A model generated the notes under the pieces. That model was not told the origin of the DNA. It saw only the letters and a program-made list of their open reading frames with translations, and did no database searches. Below, in pieces: positions 9,506 to 17,205 of a stretch of DNA of 64,000 nucleotides (position 1 is its first letter; each line of letters begins with the position of its first letter). The position numbers and the translations under genes are program-made. Location of the stretch: positions 62,001-126,000 of the forward strand of contig CAYFMR010000001.1 in assembly GCA_964344295.1 (NCBI GenBank). The letters are read 5' to 3'. This DNA comes from JAAYFJ01 sp964344295 (GTDB lineage Bacteria; Bacillota; Clostridia; Tissierellales; Peptoniphilaceae).

Positions 9506-11536
9506 TTAGTCTTCTAGTTTAATGTTGAAAATGTCCCCTATCGTTGTGTTAAATGCGTCATCTTCTTGGTAAACTTCGGTGTTTTCAAAAGTTCTTTCTT
9601 GGCGTGGTTCACGTTTTGGTCTTTCTTTCGTTTCTTTCTTCTTCGGCTCTTCGGTTAAAGCGCGAACTGAAAGACTGATTTTTCGATCATCATGGTTGAT
9701 GTCTGTAACCTTCACGGTGACTTCATCGCCGATATTGTAGATGTCGGAAGGTTTCTCTACATGTTCTTTAGAAATTTGAGATACATGCAGCAAACCGTCA
9801 ACGCCACTTTCTAGACGAACAAATGCGCCAAAGTCAAGTAAGTTGACAATTTTTCCTTTAACAACATCCCCTACCTTTACGGTACGTTCAAATAGGCTCC
9901 AGGGCTCTTCGGTCGTTTGTTTTAAGCCAAGAGCGATACGATTTTTTTCTTCGTCGACACTAATAACGTATACATCGACTTCTTGGCCGGGCTGTACGAC
10001 TTCACGAGGATGTTTTACACGATTCCAGCTCAGTTCAGAAATATGAATCAAGCCGTCAACTCCGTTCAAATCAACAAAGGCACCAAAGTTCGTCAAACGT
10101 TGTACAACACCGTGAACGATTTCACCTTCTTTAAGGTTGGCATAAACCTCTTTGCGACGTGCTTCGATTTCTTTCATTTCAACAACCTTGCGGCTAACGA
10201 TAATGCGGCGTTTTTCTTTATCAAAGTCGATGATTTTCACCGTCATTGTTTGACCTTTAAATTGCTCAAGGTCCTTAACATATTTAGCAGATACATGAGA
10301 AGCGGGCATAAAAGCATTTAAGCCTTCTACTGTACAAGTTAAGCCACCTTTAACTACATTTTGGATTTGGACTTCAATTTCTTCTTCTTTTTCGAAGATT
10401 TCTTGTACGACATCCCAGTTTTTCATGCTTTCGACGCGTTTGCTAGACAATACAACGTTGCCGTCTCCGTCATCGATTTTTAATACATAGACTTCAATCT
10501 CATCTCCTTGTTTAAAGAGATCTGCCGGCTTAACATTGGGGTCATTTGACAATTCATTTTGTGCAATAATTCCGTCTGATCGATAGTTAATGTTAACCAT
10601 GACCTCGGAATCAGTGACAAAAAGAACTTCACCCTTTACAATGTCACCTCTTCGAATTCTCGTGAAAGAACTCTCGATAGCTTCCATCATCGCGTTGTTG
10701 TTAAGATTTTCCATTTGACTTATTGCCTCCTTTATAATCCGATCAGGTGTGGATGCACCTGCGGTTATCCCTATTCTTTTCGCATCTTTTAATTGTTCCA
10801 TATCAATCTCTTTAATGGATTCGACATGAAAGATGCGATCGGTGTATTCGCTTGCAACCTGAGCAAGCTTGGTCGTATTAGAACTGTGTTTACCTCCTAA
10901 TACGATCATGACATCCACTGTTTGTGCCAGAGCTCGGCAAGCGCTTTGCCTCTGTTCTGTAGCAAGACAGATGGTGTCTTCTATCACTACGTCATCGAAT
11001 TTGGCTTCGATTTCGTCAGCAATCTCAATAAAATATTTTGGTTGATTGGTGGTCTGAGAAACCACAGTTATTGGACCGGTAATGTTTAATGCATCGATTT
11101 GGCCCAGTTTATGAATCGTGAAGACCTTTTTACCATGACTGGCAATGCCTATGACCTCCGGATGCGTTGGGTCACCGACAATCACGACAGTTCGATTTTG
11201 TTGGCTTGCATTTTCTACAATCTGATGCACCTTTTTGACTAAAGGGCATGTGGTATCAAGCAGTTCATTGCCCTGACTGCGTAAGATTTTCTCAAGCTCG
11301 TTCGAAATTCCATGGGCACGGATGATCACACGCTGGTCTTTCAGTTGTTCAATCGTTTTTTGGTCATATAAAGGTTGTAAACCTTGAGCGGAAAGTTCCC
11401 GGACCAGACTCTGATTATGAATTAAATCACCCAAAGAATAGGCAGGTGCTTCTTTCAACCACTCGGTGGTCAAATTGACAGCGCGGCTGACACCAAAACA
11501 AAATCCGGCATACTCCGCTAAAATCACTTCAGGCAA
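9506..11536 (-). CDS. ispH-rpsA: Fusion of 4-hydroxy-3-methylbut-2-enyl diphosphate reductase (IspH) and ribosomal protein S1
   Basis: One 676-residue chain. Residues 1 to about 280 are IspH (LytB), the last enzyme of the non-mevalonate isoprenoid pathway; the three 4Fe-4S cysteines are in GFCFGVSRA, TTCPLVKK and TICLATEQRQ. From about 290 the chain has four S1 RNA-binding repeats (for example NFGAFVDLNGVDGLIHIS and DFGAFVRLESGVDGLLHVS), then a charged tail rich in Lys, Glu and Arg. This fusion is known from Clostridia. The start is TTG with GGAGGAATAA upstream. It follows plsC by four bases and is closed by the terminator at 9467-9495. Confidence 0.95.
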   Translation of the reverse strand: MPEVILAEYAGFCFGVSRAVNLTTEWLKEAPAYSLGDLIHNQSLVRELSAQGLQPLYDQKTIEQLKDQRVIIRAHGISNELEKILRSQGNELLDTTCPLVKKVHQIVENASQQNRTVVIVGDPTHPEVIGIASHGKKVFTIHKLGQIDALNITGPITVVSQTTNQPKYFIEIADEIEAKFDDVVIEDTICLATEQRQSACRALAQTVDVMIVLGGKHSSNTTKLAQVASEYTDRIFHVESIKEIDMEQLKDAKRIGITAGASTPDRIIKEAISQMENLNNNAMMEAIESSFTRIRRGDIVKGEVLFVTDSEVMVNINYRSDGIIAQNELSNDPNVKPADLFKQGDEIEVYVLKIDDGDGNVVLSSKRVESMKNWDVVQEIFEKEEEIEVQIQNVVKGGLTCTVEGLNAFMPASHVSAKYVKDLEQFKGQTMTVKIIDFDKEKRRIIVSRKVVEMKEIEARRKEVYANLKEGEIVHGVVQRLTNFGAFVDLNGVDGLIHISELSWNRVKHPREVVQPGQEVDVYVISVDEEKNRIALGLKQTTEEPWSLFERTVKVGDVVKGKIVNLLDFGAFVRLESGVDGLLHVSQISKEHVEKPSDIYNIGDEVTVKVTDINHDDRKISLSVRALTEEPKKKETKERPKREPRQERTFENTEVYQEDDAFNTTIGDIFNIKLED

Positions 11537-11540
11537 TAGT

Positions 11541-12116
11541 TTATTCCTCCAATTGGTTAATGCGATCTAAAATCAAGTCGGCCATTTCTGCATACACGGC
11601 AGAGGTCATTCTTCCGTCTACCTTTGGTAGTGAAAAGGGATTACCCCAATAAATATCAACACTCGAGAACACGCGATATTGGCTTTTAATATATACCGGG
11701 AAAATGGTGGCATCACCCTTGTTCGCCAGTAGAGCAACGCCAGGTTTTGCTTCGACTGGTTCTCCTTCTTTTACCCGTGTGCCCTCTGGAAATATACCTA
11801 CAGTAGAGCCAGATTTTAGTTCTTTTACTATCATCATCAAAGAACGCATATCCGTGTTCTCTCGGTCAATCGCCATAGCATGGCAAGATCTCATGATAAA
11901 ACTTGCAAATTTGCGGGAAAAAAGTTCTTTTTTAGCCACCCAATGGACTGTTTCGGGATAAAAGCAGCTGATAATAACGGGATCTAGCCAATGACGGTGA
12001 TTGCTGCAGATGAGTACACCACCCTCTGGTAAGGAAGTCCTCCGATTCCCATGATGACGTACTCTAAACAGAAGCCGCATCAGTACTGTGGCAATGATTT
12101 TTAACACTGCGTACAT
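11541..12116 (-). CDS. plsC: 1-acyl-sn-glycerol-3-phosphate acyltransferase
   Basis: A 191-residue acyltransferase that makes phosphatidic acid at the membrane. The HX4D catalytic motif is HRHWLD (about residues 41-46), and the substrate motif FPEGTR is near residue 110; an N-terminal hydrophobic stretch probably anchors it. The start overlaps the cmk stop by 16 bases and is preceded by GAGGGT. The order cmk-plsC-ispH/rpsA is common in Clostridia. Confidence 0.92.
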   Translation of the reverse strand: MYAVLKIIATVLMRLLFRVRHHGNRRTSLPEGGVLICSNHRHWLDPVIISCFYPETVHWVAKKELFSRKFASFIMRSCHAMAIDRENTDMRSLMMIVKELKSGSTVGIFPEGTRVKEGEPVEAKPGVALLANKGDATIFPVYIKSQYRVFSSVDIYWGNPFSLPKVDGRMTSAVYAEMADLILDRINQLEE

Positions 12117-12757
12117 GATTGACCCTCTATTTTTTTTAGAATCAAAGCTTCTACGTCTTCAATCGTAAGATCGGTGGTATCTATTTCCCACGCGTCATCA
12201 GCTTTTCTTAAAGGCGAATCCTTTCTGGTACTGTCTAGCTGATCTCGGTGAGCGATACTTGCTTCAATATCTTCTAAAGAAACAAGCTCTTTGTTTTTTA
12301 TCTCTTCATAGCGTCTACGCGCTCGCTCTTCAACGCTGGCATTTAAGTATATTTTAACTGTGGCATGAGGCATCACCTCTGTACCAATATCTCTACCATC
12401 CATGATGACATCCTGCGAGGCAATAATATCTGACAACCAACGGCCGACACATTGTCGAACCATGGGAATGGCAGCTACATCACTAACAAAATCATTGACA
12501 TCCGGGGTACGAATTAAATCAGTAATATCTTCTTGATTGAGCCGCAACCTTCCTCGATGATAGTCGATGACCAGGTGTTTCAAATGATTAGCTAGCCATA
12601 CTTCATCATGAATCTTGTCTTTGTTATCTAGTAAGCTCCATGTAATTGCTCGATACAATGCGCCACTATCGACATGTAATAACGATAGTTTTGCCGCAAT
12701 ACGCGAAGCAATGGTACTTTTACCTGATCCTGCTGGACCATCAATGGCTATTTGCAA
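12101..12757 (-). CDS. cmk: Cytidylate kinase
   Basis: Phosphorylates CMP and dCMP. The P-loop is IAIDGPAGSGKST at the very N-terminus, followed by DSGALYRA, GRDIGTEV and the RARRRYEE lid, all typical of bacterial Cmk. Start choice: the ribosome site GAGGTGAT (12769-12762) runs into the ATG at 12763, leaving only two bases from GAGG, while TTG at 12757 lies eight bases from GAGG and gives a normal 218-residue protein starting at QIAIDGP. An intrinsic terminator lies directly before this ribosome site and a good promoter 150 bp upstream, so the leader is a candidate attenuator. Confidence 0.93.
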   Translation of the reverse strand: MQIAIDGPAGSGKSTIASRIAAKLSLLHVDSGALYRAITWSLLDNKDKIHDEVWLANHLKHLVIDYHRGRLRLNQEDITDLIRTPDVNDFVSDVAAIPMVRQCVGRWLSDIIASQDVIMDGRDIGTEVMPHATVKIYLNASVEERARRRYEEIKNKELVSLEDIEASIAHRDQLDSTRKDSPLRKADDAWEIDTTDLTIEDVEALILKKIEGQSCTQC

Positions 12758-12771
12758 ATTCATCACCTCAT

Positions 12772-12796
12772 AAAAAAGAACCACCCGCGGTGGTTC
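12772..12796 (-). terminator. Intrinsic terminator or attenuator at the cmk ribosome site
   Basis: On the minus strand GAACCACC, loop GCG, GGTGGTTC, then six T. The T-run ends at 12772, two bases before the cmk ribosome site (12769-12762), so termination here would end the transcript before any coding sequence. Confidence 0.8.
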
Positions 12797-12908
12797 AATC
12801 CAATCCATGTTAAAGTTGCAATCATGTTAAAAGCTAACGACTCATCTCTGACTTTGAAACAACGACTCACTCTCACAACGCATATGATGGATACCGCAGT
12901 AATATACG
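12797..12908 (-). promoter_or_regulatory. Putative cmk 5' leader with two short direct repeats
   Basis: The transcribed leader expected from the promoter at 12915-12943. It holds AACGACTCA twice (12836-12844 and 12861-12869, 25-bp period) and CATGTTAAA twice (12806-12814 and 12823-12831, 17-bp period), given as plus-strand sequence. No known riboswitch or T-box motif is recognised. The repeats could be operators or alternative pairing partners of the downstream terminator; that is inference. Confidence 0.4.
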
Positions 12909-12914
12909 CTTCTC

Positions 12915-12943
12915 ATTATACAGGAAAAACATCTAAATCTCAA
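12915..12943 (-). promoter_or_regulatory. SigA-type promoter for cmk
   Basis: Minus-strand -35 TTGAGA (12943-12938), 17-bp spacer, -10 TATAAT (12920-12915) preceded by TG. Predicted start near 12908, giving a leader of about 150 nt to the cmk start. Confidence 0.75.
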
Positions 12944-13075
12944 CCACTAAACCAATCATTTAAACACTTATTTCTTATCATAACGAAGTTTATTTTAAAA
13001 TCCTGCTATAAATGGGGATTTGAGCATTTTTTTGACGTCATAACTCACATTTACGCTATTGGGAAAATGAGAGCT

Positions 13076-13106
13076 AAAAAAAGTTGGGCTACGATGCCTA
13101 TCGTAG
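13076..13106 (-). terminator. Possible terminator after the small membrane protein
   Basis: Stem CTACGAT / ATCGTAG with a 4-nt loop (13089-13106), then six bases and seven T on the minus strand (13082-13076). The T-run is slightly distant from the stem. It lies 43 bp after the stop of the 67-residue gene. A second hairpin (TTTTACAAC/GTTGTAAAA, 13147-13155 and 13162-13170) overlaps that stop codon. Confidence 0.5.
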
Positions 13107-13148
13107 ATGTTTGATGCCTTTTATGGACATAATCTGTGGCATTTCATT

Positions 13149-13352
13149 TTACAACCGATCAGTTGTAAAAAATTTTATTAGACAACCAAGCATGACCACT
13201 ACATATGCAATATATAGAAGATGCAGAATAGTTACTGGTGCTCTAATACTTGCCTCAGGATGCTTGAACACATAACTTAAAAAAACAATCATCATTACAA
13301 ACATCAGTATAAAGCAAATTAAATATCTTCTCCTACCTAGTCCATTAAACAT
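13149..13352 (-). CDS. Small two-helix membrane protein, unknown function
   Basis: A 67-residue protein I do not recognise. It starts MFNGLGRRR, followed by two hydrophobic segments (about residues 10-30 and 39-62), so a two-helix inner-membrane protein is expected with its Arg-rich N-terminus in the cytoplasm by the positive-inside rule. ATG 13352 is preferred to the in-frame ATG six bases earlier because GGGG lies seven bases upstream of it. It sits alone in an accessory-looking stretch between a disrupted gene and the cmk promoter. The reality of the gene rests on hydropathy and ribosome site only. Confidence 0.5.
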   Translation of the reverse strand: MFNGLGRRRYLICFILMFVMMIVFLSYVFKHPEASIRAPVTILHLLYIAYVVVMLGCLIKFFTTDRL

Positions 13353-13400
13353 GGTCATACCCCAATTTTTGCAACTGGAACTCCAACTAAAAGTGCCGTT

Positions 13401-13510
13401 TCAGATCACGAAGGTCATCAGCTTATATAGCGCGATGCCGGCAGCTTCTTCTCTCATATTGACGTATGCGTATTCGCATTTTAAATTTGATGATTGGGTC
13501 GTTCTCGCAA
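13401..13510 (-). pseudogene. Possible degenerate SLH-domain fragment
   Basis: A short minus-strand frame ending at 13403-13401 reads YVNMREEAAGIALYKLMTF, which resembles the end of an S-layer homology repeat (the R-E-E-A-A ... L-Y-R-L core). Upstream in this frame there is a stop and no ribosome site; a neighbouring frame reads WATYHPLVCENDPIIKF, which loosely recalls the start of an SLH repeat, so two frameshifted halves are possible. It could also be chance similarity. A real SLH protein occurs in this window at 32773-34101. Confidence 0.25.
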
Positions 13511-13537
13511 ACTAACGGATGATAGGTGGCCCATGCT

Positions 13538-13989
13538 TTAGATTTGTTCCTTGTTCCACTTGCCGTACATAAATAAAAATAAAAAACCGGCTAAGGCTAA
13601 GGCGAGCCCGAGGCCTGTGTAAAAAAAACAATAAAATATGTTGGGACTTTCCCTGAAGCTCTGAGCCAGATACCATCGCTCATCATGACTACCATAATGA
13701 GATAGGATTTGAGATCAAAAAAATGCCAAAACGGTTGTGTTGGTTGTTCATAAGCCAGGATTCGTTTGGTGTGTTTCATGCTCATGTTGTAAAACATGAC
13801 TCCAAAGATTCCGAACACAGTCATTGAAAGAATAAGATAGATTATTTTCAGCGATGGTAGAGACAGATAAGCAAGAATCCCCATGCTAGTCACATTAAAT
13901 CCAGCCACTAGCCACACGCTCCCTGCTATAGCTAGCAAGGTTTGTTTTTTAACATGAAATCTAGCACTATTTTGCATCTTAATCTCCAT
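13538..13989 (-). pseudogene. Frameshifted small membrane protein (A8 homopolymer)
   Basis: The frame from ATG 13989 (AGGTGG four bases upstream) encodes 130 residues with three to four hydrophobic segments and then breaks: after GKVPTYFIVFF it continues as TQASGSP and stops at 13597. One extra T in the eight-T run (plus-strand A8, 13621-13628) would continue it as YTGLGLALALAGFLFLF and MYGKWNKEQI, ending at 13538 with a total of 150 residues and a fourth or fifth membrane helix. The restored C-terminus looks like authentic membrane protein, so this is a frameshift rather than a natural end. Whether it is a real mutation, phase variation or a base-calling error cannot be told from one sequence. 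Function unknown. Confidence 0.75.
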
Positions 13990-14141
13990 TTCACCACCTT
14001 GTTGGTAGCATCCATCGTGGTTATCATCACATGGCATAACTGCATGTAATGTGTAGCAGAATTTCTCATTTTCAGTATGCAAAACCAACAGATTTTAGTT
14101 TTATGTTAGACTTTAGAGTCTGGATTCTCGACTAGGTATCT

Positions 14142-15365
14142 TTAGTTTAAAGCATAGGTCGCATTAATACCTGATAAATAACCTGTAGAGAAAGCAATTT
14201 GAAGATTATACCCGCCTGTATCACCATGAATGTTGAGAATCTCTCCGCAAAAATAGAGGCCTTTCACTTGCTTGGACTCCATAGTTGATGAAGACAGGCT
14301 ATTTGTGTCAATGCCACCTCTTGTGATAATAGCTTGCTCTATAGGTGCGAGGCCTTGAATTTGTAATGGAAAGTCTTTTAGCGTTTCCAAAATCGCATGC
14401 CTTTCTTCTTTAGTCGTCTCATGGCATTTTTGCGTTGGATCGATTTGTGCAAAAGATAGAATTGGATCAATCAGTGCTTTGGGTAATAAATGCTGCATAA
14501 TCGTTTTTAATTCTTTAGCAGAATTTGTTGTCAATTCATTGATTAGGCGATGATCCAACATCTCTTTTGTCAAAGCGGGCTTGAAATCAATGCTACATTG
14601 CAAATTTTTCTCTCCCGACCATAAATTGGAAGCAGTAAGCGCTAAGGGGCCTGATACGCCTTCATGGGTAAAAAGCAACTCGCCCTGGTCTCGATAAATT
14701 AGTTTCTTATTCTCACGCATTTCTAATGCAACATTTTTTAAGGTTAATCCTGCTAAGGTAAGATAAGGTCGTTGCAAAACGAATCCACAAAGCCCTGGTT
14801 CTGTGTCCACTATAGGGATTTGCCACTTCTGTGCAAACCGATACCCATCTCCCGTGGAGCCCGTTGCGGGATATGACATTCCACCAGTGGCAATGATCAA
14901 TTGAGAAACGAACACAGATCCAAAATTGCCGATTAGCCTGAACCCTTCCTCCGCTTGCTCAATGCGTTTGACTTCATGGTGCAAACGTACGTCAATGGCT
15001 AGTCGGTTCATTTCTTTTCCCAAGGCCTTGATGATGTCACTGGATTTATCAGATGCTGGGAATACTCGTTGCCCTCTTTCCACTTTTAATTTGACGCCTA
15101 AGTCTTCAAAAAAGGCCATGGTGTCCTCGTTGGACCATGCATCAAAAGCTGCATATAAAAATTCTTTTTGACCATAGAGATGATCCATGAAAGAATTTAT
15201 AGGAGAGGCATTGGTGAGATTGCATCGCCCTTTGCCGGTGATATAAAGTTTTTTGCCGATTTTTTCATTTTTTTCAAAAAGGATCACTGGAGATCCGAGC
15301 CGAGCTGCCTGAATGGCTGCCATGACTCCGGCAGCGCCTGCGCCGATAATGCCAATGGTCTTCAT
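14142..15365 (-). CDS. NAD(P)/FAD-dependent oxidoreductase, BaiN/YhiN family
   Basis: A 407-residue HI0933-family flavoprotein. The dinucleotide motif GIIGAGAAGVMAAIQAA is at the N-terminus, followed by GRCNLTNA, ATGGMSYPATGSTGDG in the middle and GGYNLQIAFSTG at the C-terminus, all hallmarks of the family. The chosen ATG (15365) lies just after the stop of the upstream methyltransferase and has GGGAG upstream; the frame is open further but that region has no flavoprotein sequence. Cellular substrate is not known for most members. It is the last gene of the long tightly packed run that starts at asp23. Confidence 0.88.
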   Translation of the reverse strand: MKTIGIIGAGAAGVMAAIQAARLGSPVILFEKNEKIGKKLYITGKGRCNLTNASPINSFMDHLYGQKEFLYAAFDAWSNEDTMAFFEDLGVKLKVERGQRVFPASDKSSDIIKALGKEMNRLAIDVRLHHEVKRIEQAEEGFRLIGNFGSVFVSQLIIATGGMSYPATGSTGDGYRFAQKWQIPIVDTEPGLCGFVLQRPYLTLAGLTLKNVALEMRENKKLIYRDQGELLFTHEGVSGPLALTASNLWSGEKNLQCSIDFKPALTKEMLDHRLINELTTNSAKELKTIMQHLLPKALIDPILSFAQIDPTQKCHETTKEERHAILETLKDFPLQIQGLAPIEQAIITRGGIDTNSLSSSTMESKQVKGLYFCGEILNIHGDTGGYNLQIAFSTGYLSGINATYALN

Positions 15366-15366
15366 C

Positions 15367-15945
15367 TCAGTTATCTCCCAAAGTCTTTTGAATGACAAAG
15401 AGCTGTGGCGGGCAACCTCTCTGATTTGCAAAATAAAGATGCGCAATGACAGCCTTTTTTTGTGGGTAGTTTTCGGCCCATGATTGAATAGTGTTCAGTT
15501 CTCTTAGTCCTTCATCGTGTCCCGGATAAACTGCAATAAAAAGCGATCCACCTGGCTTAAGAAGGTGGATGGAAGCATCCATGGCCAACAGGGTGGTTTC
15601 TGCCTTAGTGGTTTTTTCTTTGTTTCCTCCCGGTAGATATCCAAGATTAAACATAATGAGATCTATTTTATCAGTGATATAGGATCCCATCATCTCATGT
15701 CCAGTTTGAAATAAATGGATTGCCGGCTTGGATGGTAGTGTACTTAATCGTTGTTTGGCGTGTAAAATAGCTTCTTTTTGGACGTCGAAGCCATAAATCA
15801 CACCGGTAGATCCGATAATTTCTCCCATTTTAAAAGCATCATGGCCATTTCCTAGTGTGGCATCTATTACGTGATCTCCAGGATGCAATACTTGGGGAAG
15901 CAGTAAATCAATAAAATGATGAATATTTTCAAATTTAGGTTTCAC
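15367..15945 (-). CDS. mnmM: Class I SAM methyltransferase, MnmM/YtqB family
   Basis: A 192-residue protein of the rRNA_methylase/YtqB family. YtqB of Bacillus was assigned as MnmM, which methylates the 5-aminomethyl group of the tRNA wobble base. The SAM site is visible as VIDATLGNGHDAF near residue 26; FNLGYLPGG near residue 100 is the family's catalytic-loop signature; YPGHDEG and the C-terminal ANQRGCPPQLFVI complete the pattern. It overlaps the rluB stop by 11 bases. The gene symbol is by family resemblance. Confidence 0.8.
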   Translation of the reverse strand: MKPKFENIHHFIDLLLPQVLHPGDHVIDATLGNGHDAFKMGEIIGSTGVIYGFDVQKEAILHAKQRLSTLPSKPAIHLFQTGHEMMGSYITDKIDLIMFNLGYLPGGNKEKTTKAETTLLAMDASIHLLKPGGSLFIAVYPGHDEGLRELNTIQSWAENYPQKKAVIAHLYFANQRGCPPQLFVIQKTLGDN

Positions 15946-16657
15946 TATGGATGACCGCCTTTTTTAATGCTTGAACTTCTTCTCTCGTTAAGTGCCGATA
16001 TTGTCCTGCGGAGAGGCGTTCTATAGAAATGGGCCCAATGCTGATGCGCTCCAGCCTTTTCACCGGATAACCTACTGCCTGACACATTCTGCGAACCTGT
16101 CTATTTTTCCCCTCGTGTATGGTAAGCGTGATTAAGGAGTGTTGACTTTTTCTTTGCAACACGACAACCTGTGCTGGCCGGCACACATAATTTCCAATAT
16201 TGACTCCATCACGCAGCGTGTTAACCGCTTTTAAGGATATCTCACCCTCGACTTGAGCCAAATATGTTTTAGTTAATTCATATGATGGGTGCATCATGCG
16301 ATGTGCCAAATCGCCATCATTGGTTAAAATGATCAGACCAGAGGTATCACGATCCAATCGACCTACAGGAAAAAGTGGTAAACCGATATCAGCAACCACT
16401 TCACCAAGATTCGTCCTTCCTTGTGGGTCCCTCATGGTAGTGACCATACCATAAGGTTTATGATAAGCCAGGTAATAATGGGTTTCCTTGAATCTAAGTG
16501 GTACACCATCTAAAGACACGACTTGGCCTTCTTCCACTGTTGTGGCCAAATCGTGTATGACATGATTGTCAATGGAAATTCGGCCAGCTTTAATTAATTT
16601 TTCTGCTCCTCTTCGAGAGGTTACCCCACATCGGGCAATGTAACGATTAATTCTCAT
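15935..16657 (-). CDS. rluB: 23S rRNA pseudouridine synthase, RluB/RsuA family
   Basis: A 240-residue RsuA-family pseudouridine synthase: an N-terminal S4 RNA-binding domain (NRYIARCGVTSRRGAEKLI), then the catalytic domain with GRLDRDTSGLIILTNDG, where the aspartate of RLDRDTSG is the nucleophile, and the late KNRQVRRM motif. Start ATG 16657 is chosen by the ribosome site GGTGAG and because the S4 domain begins there; the frame is open ten codons further. It overlaps scpB by 11 bases, the scpA-scpB-rluB order found in many Firmicutes. RsuA-like specificity cannot be excluded. Confidence 0.9.
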   Translation of the reverse strand: MRINRYIARCGVTSRRGAEKLIKAGRISIDNHVIHDLATTVEEGQVVSLDGVPLRFKETHYYLAYHKPYGMVTTMRDPQGRTNLGEVVADIGLPLFPVGRLDRDTSGLIILTNDGDLAHRMMHPSYELTKTYLAQVEGEISLKAVNTLRDGVNIGNYVCRPAQVVVLQRKSQHSLITLTIHEGKNRQVRRMCQAVGYPVKRLERISIGPISIERLSAGQYRHLTREEVQALKKAVIHSET

Positions 16658-17204
16658 GAGTGTTCTCACCATTATGCTTTTTAACAACCTCTAAATTAAA
16701 TTGAGCAGAAAACTCTTCTAACGAGCGAAAGCCGAAAGATTGCAAAAAATGATCTGTTGTCTGATAGCGCATAGGTCTTCCTATGGTATCCAAGCGATCG
16801 TAAACCTCAATCATTTCCAACTCCAACAGCTTAGCTATGATGGCGTCAGACCTCACACCGCGAATGCGTTCCACCTCTGTTTTTAATGTTGGTTGATGAA
16901 GAGCAATGATCAATAACGTTTCTAACATAGCTTGAGAAAAATTTTTTTGTTTAGGTGGAGTAATCAATTGCTTTAGCTGATCCGCCATGTCCGATTTTGT
17001 CGTTAACTGCGCACTGTGGCCAAATCGCTTTAATGTCAAACCGCGATTGGGCTTAGCAAGTTGACGTTGCCACAAATGCAGTAGCTCGTCCAGCTCTGTT
17101 GCTGTTATATCTAAAAAGCGACAAAGCTCAGTCTCAGTGATGGGGTCACCCCATACAAATAGCAAAGCTTCCAATAAAGCTAACTTATCCTCTTGTGTCA
17201 TCAT
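16647..17204 (-). CDS. scpB: Segregation and condensation protein B
   Basis: A 185-residue winged-helix kleisin partner that with ScpA and SMC compacts and segregates the chromosome. Recognised by the LLEALLFVWGDPIT start, the two winged-helix halves and ETLLIIALHQPTLKTEVERIRGVRSDAII. It starts one base after the scpA stop with AGGTG just upstream; two adjacent ATG codons make the exact start uncertain by one residue. smc itself is not in the window. Confidence 0.93.
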   Translation of the reverse strand: MMTQEDKLALLEALLFVWGDPITETELCRFLDITATELDELLHLWQRQLAKPNRGLTLKRFGHSAQLTTKSDMADQLKQLITPPKQKNFSQAMLETLLIIALHQPTLKTEVERIRGVRSDAIIAKLLELEMIEVYDRLDTIGRPMRYQTTDHFLQSFGFRSLEEFSAQFNLEVVKKHNGENTHEN

Positions 17205-17205
17205 A

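Noticed and set aside
9983..10321. 112-codon plus-strand frame opposite the S1 repeats
   Set aside because: Shadow of the IspH-S1 fusion.
12752..13114. 120-codon plus-strand frame upstream of cmk
   Set aside because: It runs across the cmk start, terminator, repeats and promoter on the other strand and lacks a ribosome site.
13084..13275. 63-codon plus-strand frame opposite the small membrane protein
   Set aside because: No ribosome site; the minus-strand reading has better hydropathy and initiation signals.
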